Shown: positions 8,616 to 17,034, counted from the stretch's first letter. The stretch is 17,370 nt of DNA from CAZDHT01 sp964505325 (GCA_964505325.1 CAZDHT010000088.1:1-17370); one strand, 5' to 3'. A program made the numbers and translations. The notes: a model not told the origin generated them from the sequence alone.

Positions 8616-11542
8616 GTCTCTCTCGGGTCCGGCACGTCCTTCAGCGCGACCCTCTCTTCGACATGGTAGCCGAGCTTCACGCTGGCGATCCGTCTGTTGC
8701 CGGCGTCGGAGATGAACAGCCGCTTGTCGCTCTGCACCCCCACGTAGCAGGCGTGCATGAGAGCGACCTCATCCCCGCCGATCGAGCGTGTCTGCTTGAT
8801 CACGGGATCCGGGACCAGCGGCTTCCCATCGTCCAGGTTGCCGTACTTCCCGATGCGCATGATCAGGTTGCCGTTGGTGTCCAAGACGGCCACGGTGAAG
8901 CGGTCCGGCTCCGGCGCGAAGGTGCGGGCGTAGAGGTCCAGGGCGCAGCGCGCGTTCCAGCAGGTGTCGCCGCCGCTGGAGAAGCCCCCGCCGCCATACA
9001 GCCATTCGGCGCCCTGGACCCACGCGGCGGGCTGGTGCCGGCCGGCGATCTGGCTCGGCCCGTCGGGCCCCTTGCCCTTGCCCAGCAGCACGGGGATGCG
9101 GACCCCTTCGCTGCCCCTGACGGCCCGGTCACCGGACGTGATGACCTTGCCCTTGCCGGGCTTGAACTTGATGAGCGTTTCGGTCTTGGGATTCAGCACC
9201 CGCTTCCCGTCCGGGGTGCGCGCGGGGTTGGTGAACACATAGAGGTTGTCCTCGGCGTCCATGGCCACGCCGTCGGTCATCGTGATGCCGGGCGTGGCGT
9301 CCTTGTAAACGACTTTCCCGTGCTTGTCCCAGACGTGGATCTCGCCCCAGCGCTGGCGGCCGGGATAGAGTTTCGGCATATAGCGCCGGCCGACCGGCGC
9401 GATTCCCTTCTGCTTGCGGCGGTCCGTGCCGGCGGAGAAGGCTTCGCCGTTCCAGCACTGGGCCACCAAGTACCCCTTGGGCGAAATGCTGAATCCGCCG
9501 CAACAGGTGCTGGACGGTTCCGACGGGTGGGCGCCGGGCAGAACAAGGCCGGAGATCACGTTGACCGACCGGCCATGGGCGCCTCCAACTGCCTGGCGTT
9601 TTTCTCCATAGTCCCACGGGACCTCCCGCCAGGTCTTCGTGTTGTAGCGCGTCACCACGGTCGGTGCTCGAAGATAGATCAATCCATCCATGTCAAAGCA
9701 GATTTCGTCCGCCGTGTGCGGCAAGTCCACCAGCCGCCCCTTGCCCGTCTCCGGATCGATCTCCACGGCTTGGTCTGCCGATACTCTGGGCTCGAAGACA
9801 TAGAGTCTGCCCGTCTTGGAGTTGAAGACGAGGAGTTGTCGCGAGTTGGCGGCCGGAGCATCTCGAACCGTTGACTTGAGCGTCTCCTTGCCGAAGTCCT
9901 TCTTCACCGTCAGTTTGTCCCCGTCGATCACCGCAACCTTGATGGCTCCCCGCGGCCAGGAACAGTCCCTGTCTCCTGCGTTGGCGGGCTGCCACACGGC
10001 GCCGGGGACGAGCCACACCGTCGGAGGCTCGGTCCAGGGGTCCAACTCCGCCCGGTACTGCACTCCGCCAAGCTCGTGGTACATTCGGAACTTCGGCCGG
10101 TAGCCGTTGAAGGGAAGGGCATACGAGGCGATCTTCTCGCGTTTTCCCGGCGGCCCCAGCCGCACCAGCACCGCGTCACCGGTCGGGTCGGGCGCGTGGA
10201 TCTTCAGCAACCATGAGAACACGTAGAGTTCTCCCGTCTTGTGATGCACGGCAACATGAGCCGGCCTGGCGATGTTTATACTTTCGGTGAGCTTGCCGTC
10301 CGGAGCGAAGATCTGAATTCGGTTGTTGCCATAATCGGCCACATAAACATTGCCCTGGCCGTCGCAGGCCAGCGACACGGGCGAGTTGAGCTGGTCCGGG
10401 CCGCTGCCGCCCTTGGCGTCCGGCTGCGTCGTGCCGACGAAGACCTTAGGCCCGGTCTGGTCGTCGAGCCTGACGCGCAGCACGGCGTGCAGCCATCGCC
10501 GTCCGCAGTAGCCGTACTTGCTCTCGTCCAGCGTTCGATAGCCGGTCAGATAAAGCCACTTCCCGTCCGGGCTCAGCGCGGCGGCGCGGGGGGAGACCCG
10601 CACCAGACTCTTCCTTCCATACATCCCCTTCTTGAATGCCTTGATGCGGAACCGGGGGCCGATCAGGTCCATCCCGCCCGTGCTTCCGTCGGTTGTCATG
10701 CGGTTGATGCCGAGGGGACCGGCGAGGGCGATATGCTTGCCGCGGACGATGAACGCCGTAGCGGCGGGAAAGTCAGGCGCGTCCTCGGCCCAGTAGTGGC
10801 CGATCGTCGGGAAGTGGGTGGTGCCGTAGCCGGAGGCCTTGTCGAAACCGGAGTTGTAGCCGCTGTTGAAAAACGTCGACTGGTAGAAGCCTTCCTTGAG
10901 CGGCACTTTCGCGCCGTCCTGCGGGGCCTGGCGCCAGCGCAGCCCCTTTACCTGCTCAATCTTGTCGGCCGGGAAGGGATACACGGTGCGGACATAGGTC
11001 CCCTCGTGGTCGAAGAGCTTCACGCTGTCCACATTGTCGCCCTCGAAGACATAGACGCCTTCCGGCGCCGGGGCGATGACCGGCTGGTTGCGGCCCCAGA
11101 GCTTGTAGGGGGTGTGGAACAGGTTCCGCTCGAACCGCGGCTTCAGCCCCAGCGAGACGCGGACCGTGCATGCGTCCTTGTCGTCGATGTACTTCCCCTG
11201 GTCGTCCTTGCCGTCCCAGACCACGGTCTGCTTCTTCGAGTTCTTCTGCAGCGGGGTGGGCGCGTTCGGACCCAGCACGCCGCTCACCACATGGCGGAGC
11301 ATCTTTCCGTCTGCATTCTCCACGGCGATCGCCACGTCGCAGAATCCCTTGGTCTCGAACGTGATGGTCACCTTGTCGCCGTCCCGCGTGACCTGCGGCT
11401 TCTGCGCGAACCCGAACACCTCCTCGCGCTTCACCTTGAACTCGTCCATGTCGGCGGCCAGGCCGCTGGAAACGACAAACGGGACCCATAGCGCGAGCAG
11501 GACATATGGAATCGGCTTCCTGATTCCCTTCTCCTGTTTCAC
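8612..11542 (-). CDS. Secreted FlgD-like/NHL propeller protein, paralogue D
   Basis: A complete 976-residue protein starting at GTG 11542; an AAGGA lies about 12 nt upstream and no ATG precedes the conserved region. Residues 1-29 are a signal peptide: a basic start (MKQEKGIRK), a hydrophobic core (YVLLALWVPFVV) and a cut near GLA/ADMDEF. The FlgD-like domain is at about 50-135 (GFCDVAIAVENA, VWDGKDDQGKYIDDKD). An NHL repeat is at about 384-415 (LACDGQGNVYVADYGNNRIQ). WREVPWDYGEK is present in the second half. The cysteine motif differs here: the first cysteine is lost and the segment reads DTCWNARC near residue 856. The C-terminal blade (RRLFISDAGNRRIASVKLGY) is conserved. It is the most divergent of the four long copies in its middle. 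Exported by prediction; function not known. Probably the first propeller gene of a D-C transcript. Confidence 0.9.
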   Translation of the reverse strand: MKQEKGIRKPIPYVLLALWVPFVVSSGLAADMDEFKVKREEVFGFAQKPQVTRDGDKVTITFETKGFCDVAIAVENADGKMLRHVVSGVLGPNAPTPLQKNSKKQTVVWDGKDDQGKYIDDKDACTVRVSLGLKPRFERNLFHTPYKLWGRNQPVIAPAPEGVYVFEGDNVDSVKLFDHEGTYVRTVYPFPADKIEQVKGLRWRQAPQDGAKVPLKEGFYQSTFFNSGYNSGFDKASGYGTTHFPTIGHYWAEDAPDFPAATAFIVRGKHIALAGPLGINRMTTDGSTGGMDLIGPRFRIKAFKKGMYGRKSLVRVSPRAAALSPDGKWLYLTGYRTLDESKYGYCGRRWLHAVLRVRLDDQTGPKVFVGTTQPDAKGGSGPDQLNSPVSLACDGQGNVYVADYGNNRIQIFAPDGKLTESINIARPAHVAVHHKTGELYVFSWLLKIHAPDPTGDAVLVRLGPPGKREKIASYALPFNGYRPKFRMYHELGGVQYRAELDPWTEPPTVWLVPGAVWQPANAGDRDCSWPRGAIKVAVIDGDKLTVKKDFGKETLKSTVRDAPAANSRQLLVFNSKTGRLYVFEPRVSADQAVEIDPETGKGRLVDLPHTADEICFDMDGLIYLRAPTVVTRYNTKTWREVPWDYGEKRQAVGGAHGRSVNVISGLVLPGAHPSEPSSTCCGGFSISPKGYLVAQCWNGEAFSAGTDRRKQKGIAPVGRRYMPKLYPGRQRWGEIHVWDKHGKVVYKDATPGITMTDGVAMDAEDNLYVFTNPARTPDGKRVLNPKTETLIKFKPGKGKVITSGDRAVRGSEGVRIPVLLGKGKGPDGPSQIAGRHQPAAWVQGAEWLYGGGGFSSGGDTCWNARCALDLYARTFAPEPDRFTVAVLDTNGNLIMRIGKYGNLDDGKPLVPDPVIKQTRSIGGDEVALMHACYVGVQSDKRLFISDAGNRRIASVKLGYHVEERVALKDVPDPRET

Positions 11543-11871
11543 GACTTATTGCTTTCCTTCATCCATCCTTCGCACCTTTCAATGCCCGTAGTCTCCGAAG
11601 ATTCATCCCCCTGCAAACTTCCGTTCGTCAAGCGGTCATGCTATTCTCTCGCGCCCCCACATGCAACCATTCTCAGGGGAGCGAGACGTGCGAGAGAATA
11701 CCGATCTGGCCTTCGACTGCACCGCCTTGCTCCTTGAGCAAGATGGAGATACTGTGATGGTGACCACCTGCCGCATCAGCTCCCGGCACAGCAGCTTGCC
11801 CGCGCCGTTTGACGCCAGAGCCGGATTCATTTCGTTATGGCAGTCTTCCACGTCTGGAGACAGAAACCCGT
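11543..11871. other. 329-bp intergenic gap with two inverted repeats
   Basis: No convincing gene is seen. TATTCTCTCGC at 11642-11652 is a perfect inverted match to 11690-11700. The left arm can instead pair with GCGAGA at 11681-11686, helped by CCCC and GGGG inside it, so two mutually exclusive stems are possible. A second hairpin, CTTGCTC, CTT loop, GAGCAAG, is at 11726-11742. Neither is followed by a T run on either strand. A weak TTGACG on the minus strand at 11626-11631 could be part of a promoter for D, but no good -10 box is seen at the usual distance. Confidence 0.6.
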
Positions 11872-14652
11872 TCAGTAGCTTGCCACTACGCTGATCTTCC
11901 CGGTAAGGCCCTTCAGTGCGATCGTTTCCGTGTCCTTGCTGAACTCCCGCCACGGCTTGCCGTTGACGGTGACGCCCGCAATCGGCGCGGTCTTCGGGTG
12001 ACGCAGCCGCAACAGGACAACCTTTGGTGCGACGCGCGACGGAAGCTCAACGGTAGCGCTGATCTTGCCGTTGTCGATGTCCGAGACGATCTCATAGGCA
12101 ACGGCCCCGAAGTGCGTGGGCGCGTTTCTCACGCTGATCTTCCGGCCCTGCTCGAGCCACGCCCGAGGCGTCGCCCTCGCCAGCCACAGCTCCCGGCCGG
12201 TCTCCATGAGCAGCATCATGCGGAACCGCTCGATGAAGCACGACTCCTCGTATATCTTGTCCGGCGGGCCGCCGGTCGTGTGCTCGCGGAACGTGTACCC
12301 GCCGGGCATGATGTCCACGGCGTACTGGTTGAGCATCGAGCGGATGTAGTTGGGACAGTCGTCGGCCAACAGGTGGATGTTCGCGTGGCGTTCCAGGCCG
12401 CACTGATACTGGAAACTGCCGTGCGCGAACCAGTGCTTTGCGGCGTCGAATCCGGGCGTGCGGGCCGCGACTTTCGGGTTCTCCAGCAGCAACCGGTCTT
12501 CCAGCACGTCCAGGTGCCCCTGCACACGCGCGTCGCGCGGAGGCAACAGCCCGCTGGGACTGATCAGGGGATCGGCCGACTGCACTGTGTCCCAGTAGAT
12601 CGCCCCCACGTGGCCGCCGCAGCGACGCCAGCCCCACGCGCCCGACGCGAACCCGCGGACGTACGGCGCAAAGGGAATGAATGACCGGTACGTGCCGTCG
12701 CGCACCGCCACCACCGGCGTCAGCGCAATCGACCGCTCGACGCTGGCGACCAGGTCCTTCCGATACGCCTCGGCCTGCACCTCGAGCTTCGCCGCCTCGT
12801 CGGGTTCTATGTCGGCAAGCATCCCGGCCAGGCGCTTCACCGCCAGCCAGTAGTACGCCTCAGACTCGTAGTATTGCTGGTACATGCACTCGCTGTCCGG
12901 CGTCACCACGTGGGCCGGTTGCGGGCCCTTGCTCCAGAGGCGTTTGCCGCCCGGGACCACGCTCGCCAGCAACTGCCGTTGGCGAAGGATCCATTGGACG
13001 TGCGCCTTCATGCGCGGCGCGTTCTTCTTCAGCCACTCCCTGTCGCCGGTCAGAGCGTAGTGCTCGGCCAGGCTGAACATGATCGCTCCCGGGCCGAAGC
13101 TGTGGACGGCGTCCATATGTCCGCCAATGCCGCGCGGACCCTGGGCGTGAGTCATGCAGCCCTTGCCGTCCGAAAAATGCCCCAGCGGCCTGTCCGCGGG
13201 AGCCCACCCGTGGTGTCCGCCCTTGCCCGGTACGATCTTTGGGTTCATGGGCAAACGCAGCCACTGATCCAGCCCGTCGGCCGCCTCCTTGTGCATGCCC
13301 TGTATGTCCAGTGCCCGAAGTATCATGTAGGTTTCGGCTGCGAGGATGCCGAACGGGTAGTCGTTGAACGACCACTTGCCCGAGCGGTCCTTCACCGATC
13401 TCCGCAGAATGTGCCACGCGCCCAGCTTCCATTGCGCGGTCAGCCGCTTGCATGGCACGTCAATCTGCATGGCCGGCTGCAGCGGCGGCTTGGGATGCGG
13501 CGGCAGCGCCTGCCCCGGCCGCATGGCCGCCACAGCGCCTTCCCACGTCTGCTCCGGGTGTTTGCGGGTCCGCTGCCGGACCGTGCTCAGGCCCTTGCCC
13601 TTCAACTCCTTGATGAACTCCCTGGCCGACGTTGCCTGCGATCGCATGTCGAACGGCGGCGCGTGCCCGGGCGATGCACTTGCCGGGCCCCCGCCCATGG
13701 CCCGCACGAAGAACCCGTACTCGGGAGCGAGGATCGGCCCCAGCTCCAGGTCGGCCGTAAGGAACGAGAAACTGCCCCCCCTTGTCCGGACGGTGATGAT
13801 CGACCTGGCCACATCCTCCGGCCGCGCGTGATACGGCCAGACCTTTCGCCAACGCGAGGTGCCCATGTAGAGGACGCTCATTCGCACCCCGCGCCGGCCC
13901 TTGCCCTTGGCAGCCGACTTCCAAGCAGCAGCGCCCGCCATCGTCGTGCCCGAATCTCCGTCCAACGGCCGCACGCCAGCCACGATCGCGTCGTACGGCT
14001 CGACGCGGCCGCCATACGGAGCCTTGGCCCTGGCGTCCTCGAAACCCCACTCAACCTCGATGTCCATGCGCTTCCATGTGTCGCTTACGAAAGCGCGGAC
14101 CGCGGGGACTGCATACGCGGAGGCGTCCTTCTCGCCGGCCACGCTTGCCACAACACCCCAGGTATCAACCGGAATCGTGTACACGTATGTGCGCCCGCCG
14201 GCCTGGACCTTGGGCTTGCCGGCCTGCTTGACCGTCCGCGGGTTCCACCATGTGTGGGCCGCCTTGTCGGTTGCGTCGAAGTAACTCAGCGCCACCTGGC
14301 CGGGCGCGGGCCTGCGCGCGGCCGCGTCCGCCGGCCACGACAGCTCCACACGCCGCACCGGCCGTACTTCCTCCCACAGCAGGCCGCACAGCGCCTTTCT
14401 CACCGCCTGATGGGTCGGATCGACGGGCTGCGTGTAGGAAAGCCCCGCGTGCTGGATCATGAGCAGCCACGCTTCCGGCGGGTTCTCCAGGGCCTTGCGG
14501 TCGGCGCGGTACAGATAGGCGCTGCCGGCGATGTCGGCCGGCCGGCCCACGAGAGCGGCCAGGTCCGCAACACGCGTCTGCGACTGTGACGCCCCGGCGT
14601 ACATTATGGTCAGTGCCATAACCCCTCCTGGTAAAGCCAATGTTGTTCTCAT
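11872..14652 (-). CDS. Secreted six-hairpin (alpha/alpha) glycosidase-like protein
   Basis: The start chosen is ATG 14652, giving 926 residues: it has AGGAAGG 9 nt upstream (14662-14668), overlaps the small upstream ORF by ATGA, and yields an export signal (MRTTLALPGGVMALTIMYAG). A second ATG 11 codons in also has an AGGAGG before it. Residues about 20-380 are a beta-rich N-terminal part that I cannot assign. From about 390 to 820 there are repeated helix pairs with aromatic and acidic residues, such as FGILAAETYMILRALDIQG and GAIMFSLAEHYALTGDREWL, typical of six-hairpin glycosidases (the GH15/GH63/GH78/GH95 type of fold). Residues about 836-926 form the C-terminal beta-sandwich common in that superfamily (HFGAVAYEIVSDIDNGKI, VTVNGKPWREF). 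Likely an exported glycan-cleaving enzyme acting with the adjacent alpha-galactosidase. I cannot place it in a numbered GH family or point to the catalytic acid. Confidence 0.75.
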   Translation of the reverse strand: MRTTLALPGGVMALTIMYAGASQSQTRVADLAALVGRPADIAGSAYLYRADRKALENPPEAWLLMIQHAGLSYTQPVDPTHQAVRKALCGLLWEEVRPVRRVELSWPADAAARRPAPGQVALSYFDATDKAAHTWWNPRTVKQAGKPKVQAGGRTYVYTIPVDTWGVVASVAGEKDASAYAVPAVRAFVSDTWKRMDIEVEWGFEDARAKAPYGGRVEPYDAIVAGVRPLDGDSGTTMAGAAAWKSAAKGKGRRGVRMSVLYMGTSRWRKVWPYHARPEDVARSIITVRTRGGSFSFLTADLELGPILAPEYGFFVRAMGGGPASASPGHAPPFDMRSQATSAREFIKELKGKGLSTVRQRTRKHPEQTWEGAVAAMRPGQALPPHPKPPLQPAMQIDVPCKRLTAQWKLGAWHILRRSVKDRSGKWSFNDYPFGILAAETYMILRALDIQGMHKEAADGLDQWLRLPMNPKIVPGKGGHHGWAPADRPLGHFSDGKGCMTHAQGPRGIGGHMDAVHSFGPGAIMFSLAEHYALTGDREWLKKNAPRMKAHVQWILRQRQLLASVVPGGKRLWSKGPQPAHVVTPDSECMYQQYYESEAYYWLAVKRLAGMLADIEPDEAAKLEVQAEAYRKDLVASVERSIALTPVVAVRDGTYRSFIPFAPYVRGFASGAWGWRRCGGHVGAIYWDTVQSADPLISPSGLLPPRDARVQGHLDVLEDRLLLENPKVAARTPGFDAAKHWFAHGSFQYQCGLERHANIHLLADDCPNYIRSMLNQYAVDIMPGGYTFREHTTGGPPDKIYEESCFIERFRMMLLMETGRELWLARATPRAWLEQGRKISVRNAPTHFGAVAYEIVSDIDNGKISATVELPSRVAPKVVLLRLRHPKTAPIAGVTVNGKPWREFSKDTETIALKGLTGKISVVASY

Positions 14653-14747
14653 AGTGATACGCCTTCCTCCCTCGCCAGCCCGCGTATGTATTCCGCCGCC
14701 GCCACCTGCATGGCCCAAAACAAGCCCAACCATGCCAGCCCTTTCAT
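14649..14747 (-). CDS. 32-residue small hydrophobic protein, coupled to the six-hairpin gene
   Basis: A short ORF in the 128-bp gap between the GH36 gene and the six-hairpin gene. It starts at ATG 14747 with GGAGGT at 14751-14756 and ends in a TGA that overlaps the next ATG as ATGA. The product begins MKGLAWLGLFWAMQVAAA and ends in a charged tail (EYIRGLAREEGVSL). The first part could be a short membrane segment or an uncleaved signal; the rest could be an amphipathic helix. It starts 33 nt after the GH36 stop. It may be a real small membrane protein or a leader that delivers ribosomes to the downstream start. No homologue is recognised; the case rests on the ribosome binding site, codon fit and the 4-bp overlap. 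Confidence 0.6.
   Translation of the reverse strand: MKGLAWLGLFWAMQVAAAEYIRGLAREEGVSL
14662..14668 (-). promoter_or_regulatory. Ribosome binding site deciding the start of the six-hairpin gene
   Basis: AGGAAGG, within a longer GGAGGAAGG run on the minus strand, 9 nt before ATG 14652. It lies inside the small upstream ORF, a usual arrangement for coupled genes, and argues against the farther in-frame ATG at 14733, whose product would begin with an unlikely glycine-rich stretch. Confidence 0.6.
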
Positions 14748-14780
14748 GTTACCTCCATTCGCAACGACAATGGAACCTGG

Positions 14781-16772
14781 TCACTTCGAGCGATAGAACC
14801 AGATGGCTCCCTGACGCTTCGGAAGATCGAATGTGAAGCCGTCCCGCAGCACGGCGTGTCCGGTCAATTGCCGTGTTTCCCCGCTCTCTGGATTCTCGAA
14901 GAGATACCCGGAATTCGGCTGGAGTGCCTTCGGATGCACGACGAGAGAGTCGTCCGGGCACGCCGGGAGGCGGATGCCTTGGATGAATCCCCGGCCTTTC
15001 TCGGGGCAGTCGAACTGCCGCGCCACCCATCGGTCCGCCGCGCGATGAATCGGCGTGAGCGGGTAGTAGTCGCCGTTGAGCATCAACTCGGCCGCCCGGC
15101 GCCAGATGGCGAGCATCCGTTTCATCAGATCGTAGTCGTAGTCATCTCTGCGGATGTCAATGCAGCAAATGACCACCGGCCCCAGGCCGCAGTGGTAGGA
15201 GTAACTGTCCACTCGGTGGTCGTATCGCGCCGGGCCTTCCAGGTCCCAGGAGAGCGTCACCTCCTTGAAATAGGGCAGCCACTGGAACAGGATGTGATGG
15301 AAGGACAGCTTTACCGGATGATCGCCGTATCCGTAGTCTGTGTAGTGCAAGGGCACGGAGCGGCGCATGGTTTCCAGATCGTTGCGGCGTCCGCCCGAGG
15401 CGCACGAATCGATCCACAGGCCGGGGTTCCGCCCCAGCAGGTCGTCCCAGAACTGGAGATAGCCCTGCACGTGCAGGTTCTCGTTCATTCCCTGCCGGTC
15501 CTCGGCCTCATTCTCCCGCCAGTACCGGAGCGGCGGGAAGTTGTGATCCTGCCGATAGATCTTGATGCCGTTGTTCTGGATCAGCTTGCACACGTGGTCG
15601 GTCATCCACTGGCGGCATTGCGGGTTGCCCAAGTTCAGCAGGCGATCCTCCTTGCCTTCGATCTTCAACAGCCATTCCGGATGCTCGCGGTCAAGTCGTG
15701 TCCCGGGTCTTACCCGTTCCGGCTCGAACCAAATCAGCAAGTCGGCGCCGTGACGGGCGGCGCAGTCGGACACGGGCCCGAACCCGTTGGGGAAACGCTC
15801 CGGGTCCGGCTCCCACGTGCCGGTCACAGGCCATTTCCGCTTGCGCTCGTTGTCGTAGCAGGGATACCACCCCGCGTCGATCCACCAGACATCGATGGGG
15901 ACACCGCGCTGCGCCCACCGCTCGATGTACCGGACCTGGTTTTCCTCGGTGGCGGCCGTGAACTCCTCGCCCTCGTCCGTTCCATGACCGACCAGCAACG
16001 GCCTCAACGGCCGGCCGTTCGGCCTCGGCAGGAGATGGTCCCGATACCATCGCCGCCAGAGATTCGCCGCCCGCGACGCGTCCCCCGCCCAGGACATCAC
16101 CGTCATTCGCGGAGTGCGAATCGTCTCGTCCGGCATCAACCGCAGGTGGGTCTTCTCCTGGCCGGCCCGAACATGCACGCCGGCGGCAAGGCCGATGAAG
16201 GTGGCCGCCCACTGTGCCGGCCAGCCGATGGCGATGGACAGGCCGCAGCCCTCGAACACGATCCGGTAGTACGGAAATGCCCGATCACAAGGCCGCCCTC
16301 CCTCCGGAGCGAAACCGAGCGAGTCGCCATCGCGCAGCGGAGTCTCCTTGGACGTGTATCCTTCCTCGCTGTAGAAGTCGCCATTGCAGTGGTGCAAGAC
16401 CGGTGAAGTGCCCTCGAACGAGCCGTCCAGAGCCAGAATGTCGCTGAGGACAGGCGTCACTTGACTCCCCGTATTGGCGAACCACGCCACCCATTCCACG
16501 ACCGGGTAGTCGAGATATTCCATGTACTCGATTCGGAGCTTCAGTCCGGTCTTGGCGTCATGGCCCTCGAAGACCGTCTCAATGATGTTGGCGTCAATGC
16601 GGCGTCGACTGGACCTCGAGCCCCAATCCTCCGGAATGCCGGCCACTGCCTTCCCGTCCAACATGAAGGAAATGGGAAGACTGGTGGGGCTCGAGAAGAG
16701 CCGGTTGGTCCAGCCACGGCCCCGGTCCATGTCATCGAGTCTCGTACACGTCTGTATGCCTTCAGCGGTCAT
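14781..16772 (-). CDS. GH36-type alpha-galactosidase (melibiase superfamily)
   Basis: A 663-residue protein starting at ATG 16772 with a strong AGGAGGG (16781-16787), 8 nt upstream. It has an N-terminal beta-sandwich (about 20-245), a TIM-barrel (about 255-565) and a small C-terminal beta domain ending WFYRSK. GH36 landmarks are in order: WWIDAGWY (296-303), LIWFEPERV (346-354), IKIYRQDHN (403-411), in which D409 matches the family nucleophile, CASGGRRND (457-465), and LHYTDYGYGD (475-484), in which D479 fits the acid/base position. Family members release terminal alpha-galactose, some alpha-N-acetylgalactosamine, with retention. No signal peptide is visible, so it probably acts in the cytoplasm on imported oligosaccharides. 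Length is close to the short bacterial GH36 members. It leads the minus-strand group with the small ORF and six-hairpin gene. The specific sugar is inference. Confidence 0.88.
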   Translation of the reverse strand: MTAEGIQTCTRLDDMDRGRGWTNRLFSSPTSLPISFMLDGKAVAGIPEDWGSRSSRRRIDANIIETVFEGHDAKTGLKLRIEYMEYLDYPVVEWVAWFANTGSQVTPVLSDILALDGSFEGTSPVLHHCNGDFYSEEGYTSKETPLRDGDSLGFAPEGGRPCDRAFPYYRIVFEGCGLSIAIGWPAQWAATFIGLAAGVHVRAGQEKTHLRLMPDETIRTPRMTVMSWAGDASRAANLWRRWYRDHLLPRPNGRPLRPLLVGHGTDEGEEFTAATEENQVRYIERWAQRGVPIDVWWIDAGWYPCYDNERKRKWPVTGTWEPDPERFPNGFGPVSDCAARHGADLLIWFEPERVRPGTRLDREHPEWLLKIEGKEDRLLNLGNPQCRQWMTDHVCKLIQNNGIKIYRQDHNFPPLRYWRENEAEDRQGMNENLHVQGYLQFWDDLLGRNPGLWIDSCASGGRRNDLETMRRSVPLHYTDYGYGDHPVKLSFHHILFQWLPYFKEVTLSWDLEGPARYDHRVDSYSYHCGLGPVVICCIDIRRDDYDYDLMKRMLAIWRRAAELMLNGDYYPLTPIHRAADRWVARQFDCPEKGRGFIQGIRLPACPDDSLVVHPKALQPNSGYLFENPESGETRQLTGHAVLRDGFTFDLPKRQGAIWFYRSK

Positions 16773-16780
16773 CTTCTACG

Positions 16781-16810
16781 CCCTCCTGACATGCGGCATC
16801 CCTATGCCGC
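16781..16810 (-). promoter_or_regulatory. Ribosome binding site with adjacent upstream hairpin, GH36 gene
   Basis: AGGAGGG (16781-16787) is preceded on the minus strand, 5 nt away, by a perfect 7-bp hairpin: GCGGCAT (16804-16810), AGGG loop, ATGCCGC (16793-16799). The hairpin leaves the binding site free. It could tune leader stability or translation, or end an upstream transcript, but there is no T run. Confidence 0.45.
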
Positions 16811-16846
16811 CTTGCTTCTTGCGACTTGCCAAGCCATTCGATGCTG

Positions 16847-16864
16847 TCCCAAACTCAGTTGGGA
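16847..16864. repeat. Inverted repeat, possible end of a decayed insertion sequence
   Basis: TCCCAA (16847-16852) and TTGGGA (16859-16864) flank six bases. It lies about 33 bp beyond the stop of the transposase remnant, where an insertion-sequence end would be expected. No matching opposite end is seen in the window, so the link is inferred. Confidence 0.35.
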
Positions 16865-16896
16865 CTTCCTGAAGGCGGCGGCTCTGGATCATAAAC

Positions 16897-17034
16897 CTAT
16901 GCGGCCCCCTGTCCGTTGTCAACGACCTTCGAGTCCGAGACGGCTCTGAGAGTCCAGAGGTGTTCGTGTCCCATAATCCGGCGGAAGCGCTTCTCGGCGT
17001 CGAGGAAGGCGGACGCCGCCCAGCGCAGAACCAT
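16897..17034 (-). pseudogene. Transposase C-terminal remnant (probably IS256/Mutator type)
   Basis: A 45-codon open stretch on the minus strand reads WAASAFLDAEKRFRRIMG, then HEHLWTLRAV, and ends in TAG at 16897-16899. The order of an aromatic-basic helix, E-K-x-F-R-R-x-x-G and L-W-x-L is, from memory, the usual C-terminal end of IS256/Mutator-family transposases. The catalytic core is absent: upstream sequence passes directly into an 8-bp array and then the tail of the truncated propeller gene. It is a fragment without function. The family assignment rests on pattern recall and could be wrong; a chance ORF is the alternative. Confidence 0.5.

Noticed and set aside
5711..9874. Long plus-strand open frames opposite C and D (629 and 691 codons)
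   Set aside because: They are antisense to genes with clear domains and paralogues, and have no recognisable motifs; long shadow frames are usual in GC-rich DNA.
11642..11700. Rho-independent terminator after the six-hairpin gene
   Set aside because: The 37-nt gap between arms is long and no T run follows on either strand.
11636..11953. 105-codon minus-strand ORF in the gap before D
   Set aside because: It overlaps the end of the six-hairpin gene in another frame, has no domain or clear ribosome binding site, and its composition looks non-coding.
10241..14589. Long plus-strand open frames opposite D and the six-hairpin gene (416 and 571 codons)
   Set aside because: Same reasoning; the minus-strand products have signal peptides, family motifs and ribosome binding sites, these do not.
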